From Agrostemma githago (taxonomy: Eukaryota > Streptophyta > Magnoliopsida > Caryophyllales > Caryophyllaceae), in assembly GCA_958450325.1 (NCBI GenBank), contig OY288257.1, positions 12,481,873 through 12,545,872 on the forward strand: a stretch of DNA of 64,000 nt. The letters run 5' to 3'. The position numbers and the translations under genes were made by a program. The first letter of the stretch is position 1. Each line of letters starts with the position of its first letter. The notes under the pieces were generated by a model, which ran no database searches, was not told the DNA's origin, and saw nothing but the letters and a program-made list of their open reading frames with translations. This document shows, piece after piece, positions 9,621 to 21,812 of the stretch.

Positions 9621-12190
9621 TTATTGGTTTTTGGAATATTAGGGGAGGGAATGAGCGCTATAAGCATAATGCGGTTTTAAGTTTGATAAGGGATAGTGGT
9701 ATTGATGTGCTTGGTCTTTTGGAGACTAGAGTTACAGAGAATAAGTCTTTAGCAATTATAAGAAATAAATTCGCTAAATACATGGTCTTTTGTAATTACA
9801 GTAGCCATTATAATGGTCAGATTTGAGTCATTTGGAATCCAGCTACTGTTAACCTGATGGTTTTGGGTTCTACATCTCAAGTGGTGCATTGTAGGATTCA
9901 TCATTTTGGAACTAACTCCTGTAGTTTAGTTTCTTTTGTGTATGGGTTTAATGATGCTACTGAGAGATTAGAGTTGTGGGATAATCTGGAGGGCATGATG
10001 CCTGGTGATAGTTGGATAGTCCTTGGGGATTTTAATATAGTTCGTTCTAGGGATGAGAAGATAGGGGGTCTATTCCTGTGGACAAGGAAATGGATGAGTT
10101 TAACTCTTGCATTACCAATTGTGGATTGGTCGAGCTTAATGGCCAAGGGTGTGAATTCACCTGGACCAATAAGCAGGAGATTGATTCTAAGGTTTGGAGT
10201 AAGTTGGATAGGGTTCTTGTCAACTTCCAATGGTTGACTAGATTTCCTAACTCTTTTGCTCATTTTAGGGTTGCTGGAGTTTCTGATCATTCTCCTATTG
10301 TTGTGAAGGCTAGCTTAAGTGTTAAAATTGGTAGACGGTTCAGTTTTTTAGATTGTTGGGTGTCCCACCCTAGTTATTCTACTATTGTTGCTGGCGCTTG
10401 GAGGGTACCTATGTATGGGACTAAGGGGTTTCAGCTTTTTAAGAAGTTAAAAAATGTTAAGGAGGCCTTAAAGAAATTTCATAGGAGTAATTATTCTAGT
10501 ATTGGTGAAAGAATTGAGGTGGTAAGGAAAGACTTGGAAGATTGTCAACTTCAGCTGTAGGTGGGTTCCCTTTTCTGAGGCTCTTTTTAGGAAGGAGCAG
10601 GATTTGCGAGTTAGGCTTATTGATTTGCAGAACGCGGAGATTAGTATCCTTTCTCAAAGATCTAAAATGGATAAGATTACTGATGCTGATGCTGGTACTG
10701 CTTATTTTCACTCCAGGGTTAAGGAAAGAAGACTTCAACAGGTTATAGGTGTCATTACAGATCACAAGGGCTGTGTTAGGCATGGTCCTGATGAGGTAGC
10801 TATGGGTTTTCTGGAGTACTACCAGACTCTGCTGGGGCAGGAAATTGCTGTTCAGAGTATAGATCCTTCGTTGTTTAGTAATGGGGGTACTGTTAAGGCG
10901 GAGGAGTGGGAAAGAATGCTTAGCATTCCTGATGACAAGGAAATAAAATCAGTGGTTTTCTCCATGGGTTCGGATAAGAGCCCAGGTCCTGATGGTTTTT
11001 CAGCTGGGTTCCTTAAGAGCTCTTGGGAGGTGGTAAAAAAGGATTTCTGTGATGCGGTTAAGGAGTTCTTTATTAAGTCAAAATTAGTTAAGCAAGCTAA
11101 TACTACTATGATAACTCTGATTCCGAAGAAGAAGACTTGTAATACTGTGCTTGATTTTCGACCTATTTCCTGTTGTTCTATTATGTATAAATGTATCAGT
11201 AAGATACTGGCAAACAGAATGAAGGGTTGTTTGGATGAAATTATAGGGGGTGAGCAGGCTGCATTTATAAGAGGTAGGATTATTCAAGATAATATTGCAT
11301 TGTCTCAATCCTTGATCAAAGGGCATAGTAAGAAATTTTTATCTCCCAGGTGGCTTAATGAAGATTGATTTGAGAAAGGCTTTTGATTCTGTTCAATGGT
11401 CTTTTCTAAGACAGATGCTGGATGGGTTTAAGTTTCCTCCAAAATTTATTGGTTGGATTATGGAGTGTGTTCAGGGTTCTTGGTTCTCTTTGAAGATCAA
11501 TGGTATGTCCCTGGGTTCTTTAAAGGTAAAGGGGGTGTGAGGCAAGGAGATCCGCTCTCTCCCTACCTTTTTGTTTTGAGTATGGAGGTAATATCCAAAC
11601 GACTTAGGCTTATAGGGGCTGAACCACAAGTTTCTTTTCATCCTAAGTGCTGCAAATTTAGACTTAATCACTTGATTTTTGCTGATGATCTCATGATTGA
11701 AGTTCAGGAAACAACATTGGCTCAAGATATTCAAGAGGCAGGAAGTCCTTCCTAGACATGGTGTCATTTCATCTCTTGCCTGTCAAAAGAAGATGCCATC
11801 AGTGGATTTTCTGCAAAGTCGGGGGCTACCTATGGTAAATAGGTGTTCTCTCTGTCTTCATGCATCTGAATCATGCGAGCATTTGTTCTTTTCCTGCTCA
11901 GATTTGGATGGGTTTGAAGGCGTGGATGAGGGTTAGAGGTCGAAGTAATCATTTGCTGACTGAAGCGAATTGGTTTTCTACAAGGAGAAACATCAAGCAT
12001 TGGAAGAATGGGTGGTATCGAAGTTGTATTGCTGCTGCAGTCTACTATATATGGGCTGAGAGGAATGGTCGTCTTTTTTATGCTAATGTAAAGCCTATTG
12101 AGACTATTTTGAGCCAAATTAAGTTTGATGTGTTCATTAGGATGAGGAAGGTTAATGTGAACTTGAGTAGGAGGATGATTTCTATGTAGT
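9617..12190 (+). pseudogene. LINE ORF2 remnant: endonuclease, reverse transcriptase, zf-RVT
   Basis: The start ATG at 9617 overlaps the ORF1 stop. The N-terminus is an apurinic-type endonuclease (GFWNIRG, LLETRV, GDFNIV, and SDHSPIV in a shifted frame near 10290). Reverse transcriptase follows (DKSPGPDGF about 10975, LIPKK, FRPIS, DLRKAFDSV about 11362, GVRQGDPLSP about 11540, FADDLM about 11680). The end (11735-12190) is the C-terminal zf-RVT-like region (CSLCLHASESCEHLF). Lesions: TGA at 9824-9826, frameshifts near 10065, 10560, 11345 and 11535, and a large deletion near 11700-11735. It cannot encode a functional protein. Confidence 0.9.
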
Positions 12191-12288
12191 TCATTCTATA
12201 GGGGCTTTATCTTTTGTAAGTAGGTTCATGTATTTCCTTCTTTGGATGAATAATATGAGTCATAATCTTCTTGCAAAAAAAAAAAATT

Positions 12289-12422
12289 ATAATAATAATA
12301 ATAATGATAAATATTTAATAATAATATTATCATTATTGTTTATTTATTTATTTATATGAAACTAAAATTGCATTAAGATCGAAACAAATTACAATAAATT
12401 ATTATTATTATTGTGATTGTCG

Positions 12423-12475
<53 letters not shown>

Positions 12476-12905
12476 GCATTTCAATATTAATGCAAGTTTC
12501 TTTTCATAAAAAAATAATAATAATGATAATAATATTGTTATTGTTGTTATTTTTATTTCTCATATCTCTTAATGTTAATAATAATAATAATAATAACGAA
12601 TTATTATTATCATTGTCATCATCGTTGTCTTCATCGTCATCGTCGTTGTTATTATTATCGTTATTATTATTATTTTCTATTTTTTATCATCATTGTTATT
12701 ATAGTAACTATTAATATTATTATGCAATCCATAATATTTTGAGGTCTTGAAATATACATTACATTCAAATATTTACAACTCTGTCTCAAAGTCATTATGA
12801 TTAATTTACGTTTCTTACACTATTTTTTAGTGAATAAAATAACTAATATGTGTGTGTGATTTTGCATATTACGTAATCAAAGATATATTATTAATTAATT
12901 AATTA

Positions 12906-12941
<36 letters not shown>

Positions 12942-13060
12942 CTATTATAATTTATTTATTATTATTATTATTATTGTTATTATTATTATTTAGTGTTATA
13001 ATTTTTTATTTATTTTTTTCATTTTTTAAAAATATTATTAGATAATTTATATAACTAGTT
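12289..13060. repeat. ATT/AAT-rich microsatellite region
   Basis: This is the right half of the Harbinger-like element outside the LINE, dominated by ATT, AAT and TCG/TCA-interrupted trinucleotides (clearest at 12428-12474 and 12905-12985). The ORF through 12490-12714 is low-complexity and not a gene. Confidence 0.85.
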
Positions 13061-13430
13061 ATTAGTTTCAGCTTCTTTCAATTCAGCTCAGCTTCTATCA
13101 GTCCAGCTCAGCTCCTATCATACCAACTCAGCTCCTATCAGACTAGCTCAGCTCAGCTCAGCCCTATTTTAGCCGAAAAGAACAAGGCCTTAGTCTTAGG
13201 AACTTCTTTTTAGTCTCAAAAGATTGTTGGTTAATATCTAAGAACGAAAGATTACATAGAATTCTATCACCTCATTATAATTTTTCGATATGTGATAATC
13301 TAATTTAACTTTATTTGTAGTCTTATTAAGAACTTTTTTTAAGACTAAAAAGTTTTTTTTGTTGATATCATGATTAGTCTTATTTATAATATAGATTTAC
13401 ATCACTTCATCATAATTTGGAGAAATTGTT

Positions 13431-13600
13431 ACTTTTATTTATATAATAAAATTCCATCGTATTATCATACTCTCTTTGGTCACTATTTTTTTGCCTCATT
13501 TCATTAAAATACCCCTCACAAATATTAAGATAATGGAGAAAAAATTAGTGAACGAAGAGAGTATGATAATACGATGGAATTCTATTATGTAAATAAAAGT
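13431..13600. mobile_element. Foldback/Stowaway-like MITE, about 170 bp
   Basis: An almost perfect inverted repeat of about 60 nt per arm surrounds a loop of about 50 nt. The inner ends (TACTCTCTTTGGTCAC and GTGAACGAAGAGAGTA) look like a Stowaway-type TIR with TA target. The pairing continues outwards into the flanking ATTCCATCGTATTATCA, so the host repeat is also inverted around it. The transcript would form a long hairpin. Confidence 0.7.
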
Positions 13601-13794
13601 TTATACCCTTAAGAGTTTTTTAAGTCTCAAGAGTGTTTTTAAAACTCAAAAGAAAAGGGTATAATTTTTCAAGAGTGTTTTTAAGACTCAAAAGAGAATG
13701 GTATAATTTTTCGAAGTGGGATAATTACTTAAGTTTATAGTCTTAAGAATTTTTTAAGACTCAAAAGATTTTGATTGATATCTAAGAACAAATA

Positions 13795-15337
13795 ATTAGT
13801 CTTATTTATAATATAGAATTCCATCACCTTATTATAATTTGTCGATGTGGGATAATTTAACTAAAAGTTGTAGTCTTATTTATAATATAGAATCATCACC
13901 GTAACTTATTTTAATTGTTTCGATGTTGGATAATTTTAAGTTTGTAGTCTTATTAAGACCTTTTTTAAACTCAAAAGTTTTTTAAGAACAAATAAAAAAG
14001 ACTACAAATTCATGAGCTCATCATAATTAAAAAAAATGATATAGAATTCCATCATAGTTTTTTAAAAAAACATAAGTTTTTTTGTTGGTTGATATTTAAA
14101 ACAATGATTACTTTTATTTAGTAGAAATTCATAACCTCATCATAATTTTTCGATGTGGGAGAATTGCTCAAGTTGGTTGACGTCTAAGGAATTTTTTTAT
14201 TAGTTTTATTTATAATATAGAATTCCATCACCTTATTATAATTTTTTTTATGTTTGATGAAACTTTATAATTTTTCGAATGTGGATAATTTTACTTACGT
14301 TTATAGTCTTAATATATATTTTAAGACTCAAAGATTTTTTGGTTAATATCTAAGAGCATATGATTACTACGGAGTATTCCATTATTTATAATATAGAAAT
14401 CTATCGTCTTATTATAATTTGTTGATGTGGGATAATTTTAAGTTTGTAGTCTTATTAAGACCTTTTTTGAAACTCAAAATATTGTTGGTTTTTTAAAAAC
14501 TCAAAAGAGATGGAGTATAATTTTTCAATGTGAGATAATTTACTTAATTTTATAAACTTAAAGAGTTTTTTAAGACTCAAAAGATTTTGATTGATATCTA
14601 AGAACAAATAATTAGCTTAGTCTTATTTATAATATAGAAATTCATCGTTTTATTAGAATTTGTCGATGTGGGGTAATTTAACTAAAATTTATTTTCTTAT
14701 TTATAATATAGAATCATCACCGTACCTTATTTTAATTATTTCGATGCGGGATAATTTTAAGTTTGTAATCTTATTAATACCTCTTTTAAACTCAAAATAT
14801 TATTGGTTGATATTTAAAAACAATGATTACACTTATTTAGTAGAAATTCATAATCTCATCATAATTTTTCAATGTGAGCGAATTACTTAAGTTGATTGAT
14901 GTTTAAGGAAGAATTATTATGTCTTATTTATAATATAGAAAAATTATGATGAAGTGATGAAATTTTATATCATAAATGAGTAATCTTTCGGTTTTAAATA
15001 TCAACCAACAATCTTTTGAGTCTTAATAAGAAACGTTTTTAAGACTCAAAAGATTTTTGTTTAATATCTAAGAGCACATAATTATTCTAATTTATAATAT
15101 AAATTTTCATCACCTTATTATAATTTTTCGATGTGAGATTATTTGTCTTATTTATAATATAGAAAAATTATGATGAAGTGATGAAATTTTATATCATAAA
15201 TGAGTAATCTTTCGGTTTTAAATATCAACCAACAATCTTTTGAGTCTTAATAAGAAACGTTTTTAAGACTCAAAAGATTTTTGTTTAATATCTAAGAGCA
15301 CATAATTATTCTTATTTATAATATAAATTTTCATCAC
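13795..15337 (-). promoter_or_regulatory. Repeated USE + TATA modules, block 2
   Basis: These are the same modules as in block 1, with an exact ATCCCACATCG (minus strand) at 13843-13853 and one-mismatch copies near 14151, 14433 and 14655. In the 13843 copy, 32 nt separate the USE from TATAAATA. A further exact USE lies beyond the Tat insertion at 52574-52584. Each module faces the same way as the Helitron-like element. Confidence 0.5.
14921..15337. repeat. 224-bp direct tandem duplication, cut by the Tat insertion
   Basis: The sequence starting at 14921 (GTCTTATTTATAATATAG) recurs almost unchanged at 15145, an offset of 224 bp. The second copy is interrupted at 15337 by the Tat element. The missing end reappears after the 3' LTR at 52414 (ATCACCTTATTATAA). 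Part of each unit is the reverse complement of repeats near 4090-4150. Confidence 0.85.
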
Positions 15338-15720
15338 TGTAGACACCTGCATTTTGACTGCCAGGTGTCTATGGTAGTCTCCGAAAAACACCCGATGATG
15401 ATCAGACGCAAACATGACTTAGTATACTCGAATTTGGGCTCGGACTCGATAATATCCGACATGGACTTTTAGCAGAGTAAAAATCTCACAAAACAGACCT
15501 CAAATCCAGGCCCAGCAGGTCGTTCCGAGTCAAATAAGACTAATTTAGGCCAAAACCGACACCAAAAATAAATCCCGTCTTTTAGCGACCGGGTCAAAAC
15601 CCGGTCAAAGACGAACCCGTCACGCAAATCAGCCAAATTCACTTCTCGAAACTGGCGCCCAAATCAAAATTCAAAAAACAATCAAAGTCAACTCCTTCCT
15701 AAAATAACTCGATCCTCTTG

Positions 15721-15832
15721 ATCCACTCGATCGAGTGGATTGACCCACTCGGTCGAGTGGAGCGTCAAAAACCGGGTCAGACCCATTTGCAAGGGCACTC
15801 GATCGAGTGCACTAGGGTCACTCGATCGAGTG
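15721..15832. promoter_or_regulatory. CGATCG palindrome cluster upstream of the LTR TATA box
   Basis: Four palindromes of the type CACTCGATCGAGTG (one with CGGTCG) occur within 112 bp, just before the TATA box at 15856. The 3' LTR has the same cluster at 50180-50292. Their position suggests transcription-factor sites; this is inference. Confidence 0.7.
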
Positions 15833-15855
15833 ACCCTAGGTCGTGGGGTAAAATC

Positions 15856-15863
15856 TATAAATA
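15856..15863 (+). promoter_or_regulatory. TATA box of the 5' LTR
   Basis: TATAAATA followed by a C-run (ACCCCC), about 520 bp into the LTR. The same box is found in the 3' LTR (50313-50320) and the solo LTR (56709-56716). Confidence 0.75.
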
Positions 15864-16764
15864 CCCCCAAACCCCCACTCATTTGGACAGATTTTTCCAT
15901 GCACATTTGCCCTACATTTTCACCCTAACCCTCCTATACTCTCCATACTACAATCCTAGCAATACCAAGCCAAAAAATGAGTCATCGTCCCTCGAAAAAC
16001 GACGAGTCATCCACACACACGCACACACACACCATAACTTGCATACATCATCGATACTCCGGCGTCCCGTCGCTATTTACGAGTCCATTTCCGAGGTCCT
16101 TACTAAGCATGTATGTTGAGGGATTCGTAAACTCTATCTCTACCTTTTTCCTACTTCGTTTTTTTATTTACATTTTCTCATTTTCATATTGTAATCATGT
16201 TAATCTAGTAACACTAACGCTAATACTTTCATATTCGCATCTTTTTGTATCATCTCTTTATTCCTAACATTATTCTACCGCGTATATGTATACACTAGTA
16301 TTAAAGTTCGGTTTCAAATACGTTTGACTATGACGATTGCCTAAAGTCCGTCTAATCCCTTTACGAGTAACGACGGAGGTGGCACCCTTTCGAGGAGCGC
16401 CGCCCCAATGTACTCAAGGGCATGATGTGATCGTGGTCGATCATAGTTGAACGCATTTGATCCCATTTCCAAGATTAATGCGAGATCCTTTGAGGCGAAA
16501 ACCGACATCACATAATCCGTTAGGATTAGTATCGATGTCGTGACGCGGAGGACCACAATCTCGTCACTAATCAAACATTTTTCAAATCCCATAATAATAC
16601 ATTTTCATAAATTCCGATGACGGTATTATAATCGCATGCATACACGATTATAGTACCGGAAACTGAATTAAATTCAAATCGTGCAATATTTGTATTTAAT
16701 TTGGGCTAACTATCGATTTCAACCAAAAAAATAAAACGAGTTGTCACTCGTACAGGGACTACTC

Positions 16765-16870
16765 GACCGAGTACGTAGGCTACTCGATCGAGTAGCACCC
16801 AAAAAACTGGGCAGTAGCTACGTTTGAAGACGCACTCGACCGAGTCAGGCCATGACTCGATCGGGTGGGT
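16765..16870. promoter_or_regulatory. Second palindrome cluster inside the LTR
   Basis: Four palindromes (ACTCGACCGAGT, TACTCGATCGAGTA and variants) lie about 0.9 kb downstream of the TATA box, separated by a conserved GGCAGTAGC word. Equivalent clusters are at 549-655 and 51226-51332. A related piece lies in the intron of the antisense gene at 48278-48390. Confidence 0.65.
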
Positions 16871-17954
16871 CCTGTAGCCCAGAAAACCGAGAGCTTTAAT
16901 GCAACATTCGAGCCTCGTCTTTTTACGACTTGGTCGTAGCGTGCATAATCAATCACGTAGTTCTAATTTTCAAAACTCATGCATATCACGACACTTAAAA
17001 ACGACTTTGATCGACGGTCTCGCACTATTAATTTTGTCTCGACGACTCTTTAGTCGTGTCCGACATGTGATTAATTTAGACTCCATTTCTCGAGGTGATA
17101 AGTCAGGACAAGGCATCGGGATTCGAGATCGGGTTAGCACCACGCCTAGGTCTCGAACCTCCGTCCTTTGATTAATACGCAATATAATGCGTAACTGATT
17201 AAGGTTCGTCCGTCTAACTAATTCACGATCTAGTGTACGTTTGTTATATACGGGTCTATGTCGGGTCGTATATTTATTTATCGCTCTTCTTATTTTATTC
17301 TATTATTTCTATTGATCGTTGTATTGTGAATTCCGGGTTGTATTTCCGCCCGTGTAACTTGTACATTTTATTTACGAGCTTTATTTATTTACTTGCTTAT
17401 CGCTTTATAAATGAACCTCGCATGCTAAATTACTTCGACCATAATTAGATGCATTAAATGACGTAGCAAACCAATAATTCACATGCTTAGCCTAAAAACG
17501 TTGTTTGCATATCATTTAGTCGTTATACTAGCGCGCGTACACGAACACGAACGATGTCTTAGTAGAGGCCGCCATTGTGCGGGCGGGGTTGGGTGTCCTT
17601 AGTGAGCTTCCCAACACGTACCCTCACCCCTTACTCAGAACCTTGGTTTCCGGATGTCCGAAACCATTGGCGCATGAGAGTCATTTTATATACGAAAGCC
17701 GGTGTAAACGGTATCGATATAATAATGCAAAGGGACGAGCCCCATAAACTCTGAAATCGAAGCGGGCCGTACTTTGTGTATAGTCCACGACGACATAGAG
17801 TGGGTTCGAATGGTTCCGAATAACCACAAAATTCGGTGGCGACTCCATTTTGACTTAAATTTCGAACCCGAGAACAATCTTACCACGAGATTCATTCATC
17901 TACCCAAACCCGCGCGTGGCCGCGTCGGGGTGGACCTACGTCATGTCCACAATT

Positions 17955-17972
17955 TGGCGACTCCCCTGGGGA
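17955..17972 (+). promoter_or_regulatory. Primer binding site of the Tat element
   Basis: TGGCGACTCCCCTGGGGA begins 3 nt after the 5' LTR. This is the TGGCGACTC type used by Ogre/Tat elements, for which a tRNA-Arg primer has been proposed. Confidence 0.8.
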
Positions 17973-19098
17973 TACCTGATGTACCACATGTCATCGGGGT
18001 TCCTAGGGTGAGACTCGAAGAGAAATCGTTCGAATATTAGTGTGCGCGCATTAGTTTAATGATTCATGCATAACCCAAATTTGCCCGGGCCGGTTACTTG
18101 TGACCGACGTCCCACTATACCGCGGTGCAATCCTAAATGGGTGCGCTAAAGACATCGATGGTGGAACTCGTATGGGTTTTGCGGCATGTCCTAAGACCAA
18201 CTCGACTAAGGGAGTCCGTCCTAATTTACGAGAAAGCCATCGTTGTTGGTATAGACTCTATTTTGACCGACCGAGACTTAACGTAATGCATACATAAGCG
18301 TCGTTATAATGCTTGTTTGACTACGTGCTACTTGGTTTCCGTGTCAATTTTCAAAAACCGTCATTTCAAAAAATGCATCTTTCCAAAAATACCCAATTTT
18401 GAAAAACCCGAAATGCTGCCTATTTCGGGACCCGTCCTTTCAAAATATCCAATTCTCAAAACTCGGAATGCCGCCGAAATTTAGGATCAACGATTTGACT
18501 CAAAATATCCTTTTCTATAGTCGGCATGCTGTCCCTTTTAACTCTCGAATTTCCGACACCATCTTGATTTTCTGAATTTTTCAAAATTCTAATCTCGGTT
18601 TTCGAAATTCCGTTTTCAATTTTCGAACTCTCGGAAATTCACCCATTACATATTCAAAATTTCAATTTCAAACATCCAACTTTCCAAAAATGAATCTTCC
18701 CTATTATAGGACCTACCGTTTATCCGTGTGTCGGGTCTTTGCATAGTATGTAGAAGGTTTATAGCGTCGAAACTCCGTCGATCTTACATCACGAGTTTCC
18801 CCCCTTTCCCGAGTCCGCCTTATTTGTCAAGGCACGACCAGCCCGCGTAGGGCATACCCCCTACAAAGGAAAGTCCGTCTATACACTCGAGTCAAAAGTT
18901 TGGGGAATAATCTCACGTGGACCTTCCTTCGAACGGGACTAGGCCCACAAGGCCAAAGTCCTAAGGAAGTCATACCACCTACGAGTCATCCGTCTAGGTG
19001 CCCTTCTCGAGTCTTTTCACTCAGTCCTTCTCTTTTGGGTCGCTCGGGATGTACTTTTTCGTAATTCCAAGATCTTTAAACTTTGCGTCGGCTAATTC
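17973..19098 (+). other. Tat leader (5' UTR), left part
   Basis: Non-coding leader between the PBS and the CACTA insertion. It contains repeated TTTCAAAA/CCAATTTT-type words (18340-18690). Short ORFs here lack any domain. The leader resumes at 40424. Confidence 0.7.
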
Positions 19099-19129
19099 CA
19101 CTACAAAAATCGAGCCCGAATTGCGTCGG

Positions 19130-19770
19130 ACAAATCCGACGCAAAATGACAATATCCGACGCAAAATGCAAATTGCGTCGGATTAGCCGATGCAAACGAC
19201 CGCCGTAATATTTTGACGCAATTTTTTTTTTGCATCGGTTAATCCGACGCATATGAATTGCGTCGGCTTGCGTCGGCTGCTCCGATACGAACACATGGAG
19301 GTCAACGCCCTGTCAACGGGTTTTGCGTGGGATTAGCCGACGCAAAGTCAAACATTATGTTGACTTTGCGTCGGCTAATCCCACGCAAAGCCATTGAGTG
19401 AGATCTGACTGAGGGACATTGCGTGGGATTAGCCGACGCAAAGTCAACGTTTTTGTTGACTTTGCGTCGGCTAATCCCACGCAAAGTCCCTCAGTCAGAT
19501 CTCACTCAATGGCATTGCGTGGGATTAGCCGACGCAAAGTCAACAAAAACGTTGACTTTGCGTCGGCTAATCCCACACAAAGTCCCTAAGTCAGATCTCA
19601 GTCAATGGCTTTGCGTGGGATTAGCCGACGCAAAGTCAAACATTCTGTTGACTTTGCGTCGGCTAATCCCACGCAAACCCATTGACTGGGATTTGACTGA
19701 GAGGCTTTGCGTGGGATTAGCCGACGCAAAGTCAACAGAATGTTTGACTTTGCGTCGGCTAATCCCACGC
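19130..19770. repeat. Left CACTA subterminal repeat array with hairpins
   Basis: At least ten copies of GCGTCGGCTAATCC or its complement are arranged as back-to-back inverted pairs, with arms of about 20-35 nt around short loops (for example 19622-19678 and 19704-19766). Such arrays bind the TNPA-type protein in En/Spm. The ORF reading through them (19423-19782) is a repeat artefact. Confidence 0.9.
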
Positions 19771-20120
19771 AAAGCCTATTAACAAAAAAACCGTTTCTTT
19801 GTTTTCAGCTCCCCGTATGCGCGAAATAAAACAAGCTGCAAATAAACAACCCACTCCTACAACAAACCACAGCAGCACATCCTAAACCAAAATCCATCAA
19901 TAACTCCAATCAAAGCTCTCTTCTTCACAAATCTCCACAAAACGACACAAACATAAACTAATGTAATGTTATAGAAAATGAAAATATTACAAAGACAACC
20001 GTTTCTAGGTTCAGAATTCAACCAGAGTGTAAACAAGACAACCAGCGCTAGGAGTTGGTAAAATATATATACACACAATGTAATCAAAGTGTAAACAAGT
20101 AACATAAGGAGCTGAACTAC

Positions 20121-21616
20121 CTAAGAAAGAGACTCGATGTGCTCCGATCCAAAGGGATGACCATCGTTGTTGTCGTCATCGTCGCGCCTAGTCGTGCGTG
20201 GCCCTCCACCGCATCCCTCGTTCCCCATGGAGAACCGTTCCCTCATGAACTGAATAAACTGGTCCTGCTCTTCGCACCTCTTCTCCAATGTCTTCAGACG
20301 CTCTTCTTGTCTTTGGAATTTATCTTCCATACGCTCGTTGAGTGTGCATTCCTGCGAGGTGGCGGTAGGGAGGTACGTGTCCGCAGATACCTCCTTACCT
20401 CGGTTCAAGCATGGGCGAAAGAGCTGTTTCGCCGCATTCCCTATCCCCCAGAACCGTCCCTTCTGGTTATAGCCACCCGTCACATCGTGGAAGATCTTCA
20501 GCGTGTTGGGTGCCTGATCAGAGGCGCGTGCCTCCTCCACCGCTTTCTGGTAGTTCTCCTGAAACAGCAACATGAAACAGTGTTATAACTTTTAGAACAC
20601 ATACTATCACGTCGTAATTTTCATGCCTAGTATATTTTTTAAAAACATTACTACTACTCACCACGATCTCCGGTCCTCTAGGGTCTATCCACTTGCCGTC
20701 TTTCCCCTTCTTCGTCTTCTCCAAGAGCTCGACCGGGGTTGCAGTTGGGCCCTTCATATAACAGTGTTAAAACTTTCAGCATTTATTTACCAATAGTATA
20801 TATTGAATTATACTCAAACTTTTTACTTGTTTTATAAGCACTTACCAACGCCGCGAAGGCTGTTGCTGCACTCCTACTTCCGAGGCAGCTGGTGGGTTTC
20901 GCCACCCCGTCCACCTGCCCACCTCTCCTGTTCGACGACTTAATCGCCGATTTCTTCTTGAAAGCTGGGTCGGCAGCGTTCTTCTTCAATATCTCCCACT
21001 TCTCTTGCGGAATCCAGTCCGCCTTGTCGACCCTCGGGACAGCTCGCTGGAAGAGGTCGGTTATCTTCTTCTTTATCCGAGTCTCAAAATCCGACCTGAG
21101 GTCGTACCCCAGGTCTATACGCACTCTCCTCTGTTTGTCAAAAAAAAGATTCGTTAGCGACAATTGAATGTATAAATCGTGCAACGAAAACCTTAGAAAC
21201 ACAGACGAGGTAATTACCGCGAAGTGCATATACATCGCATCTCGAGCTTCCGGTGGTGCCTCCGTCCAGCTACGGTAGGCGCCAGGCGTGGACGCATACG
21301 TCATGACTACGGCATCCCGCAAAAAAATCTGAGTACTTCTTGTCGTCCCACCTACACAAGTCAATTATGATAATGTGAAGCAAATAAATGAGTGAAAATT
21401 TAGAAAAGAACTGGTTACAACAACTACAACTCACCAACTAGCTTCCCTCACTTTCTGCCGTGAAAGGTACGCTTTCCCAGGCGTGGCAACGTAGACCGTC
21501 GCCCCGACTTCCTGGACAGCGTCCACACCATGTATGACAGGAGGCCTAGGCACGTCCTCCTCCATGTGGTCACCATGGCTGCTGCCTCCCGTCAGCATCT
21601 CACTGCTACCTGCCAT
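20121..21616 (-). CDS. CACTA accessory gene (Transposase_24, Ptta/En/Spm type)
   Basis: This is the second CACTA gene, in the position of TNPA, whose product binds subterminal repeats. Five exons with GT-AG junctions are consistent in phase: 21616-21435, 21351-21218, 21130-20846, 20751-20662 and 20558-20121, giving about 375 aa. The core has the features of the plant Transposase_24 family (RRVRIDLGYDLRSDFETRI, KTKKGKDGKWIDPRGPEI). The C-terminus is a coiled coil (ERMEDKFQRQEERLKTLEKR) followed by an Asp/Asn-rich tail. One defect is visible: exon 2 carries a T7 run (plus-strand A7, 21321-21327) where the reading frame needs T6. This is either a frameshift mutation or a homopolymer sequencing error. 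The start at MAGSS is preferred over an upstream in-frame ATG at 21664. Confidence 0.8.
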
Positions 21617-21812
21617 AATCACGTCTACAAAATATGTTTGCGCAAAGTTAAACTGTAGAGTCAAGTTCGTTTAGGGTAAAGCAGGAATTTCATTAAGTAC
21701 CAAAATAGTCTTCAATTACAAATAATTAAATTACAAATAATTAAATTACAACTTATGCGAATAAGATACAAACAACTACATAATTGCTAATTATCGTCAC
21801 TGTCACTGTCAC

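Larger units (their letters stand above)
15338..17951 (+). repeat. 5' LTR of the Tat/Ogre-type element
   Basis: The LTR starts TGTAGACACC, with an internal inverted GACACC/GGTGTC near the start, and ends TGTCCACA. A TATA box lies at 15856-15863. By eye the first ~235 bp differ from the 3' LTR at about nine sites, all transitions, while much of the middle is nearly identical. That suggests moderate age with methylation-type decay. Confidence 0.92.

Noticed and set aside
15718..16119. 133-aa ORF at the LTR promoter
   Set aside because: Covers palindromes, TATA box and leader; no domain, and the 3' LTR copy has a different frame structure.
19423..19782. 119-aa ORF with repeated GLADAKST-like units
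   Set aside because: It is a translation of the CACTA subterminal repeat array, not a gene.
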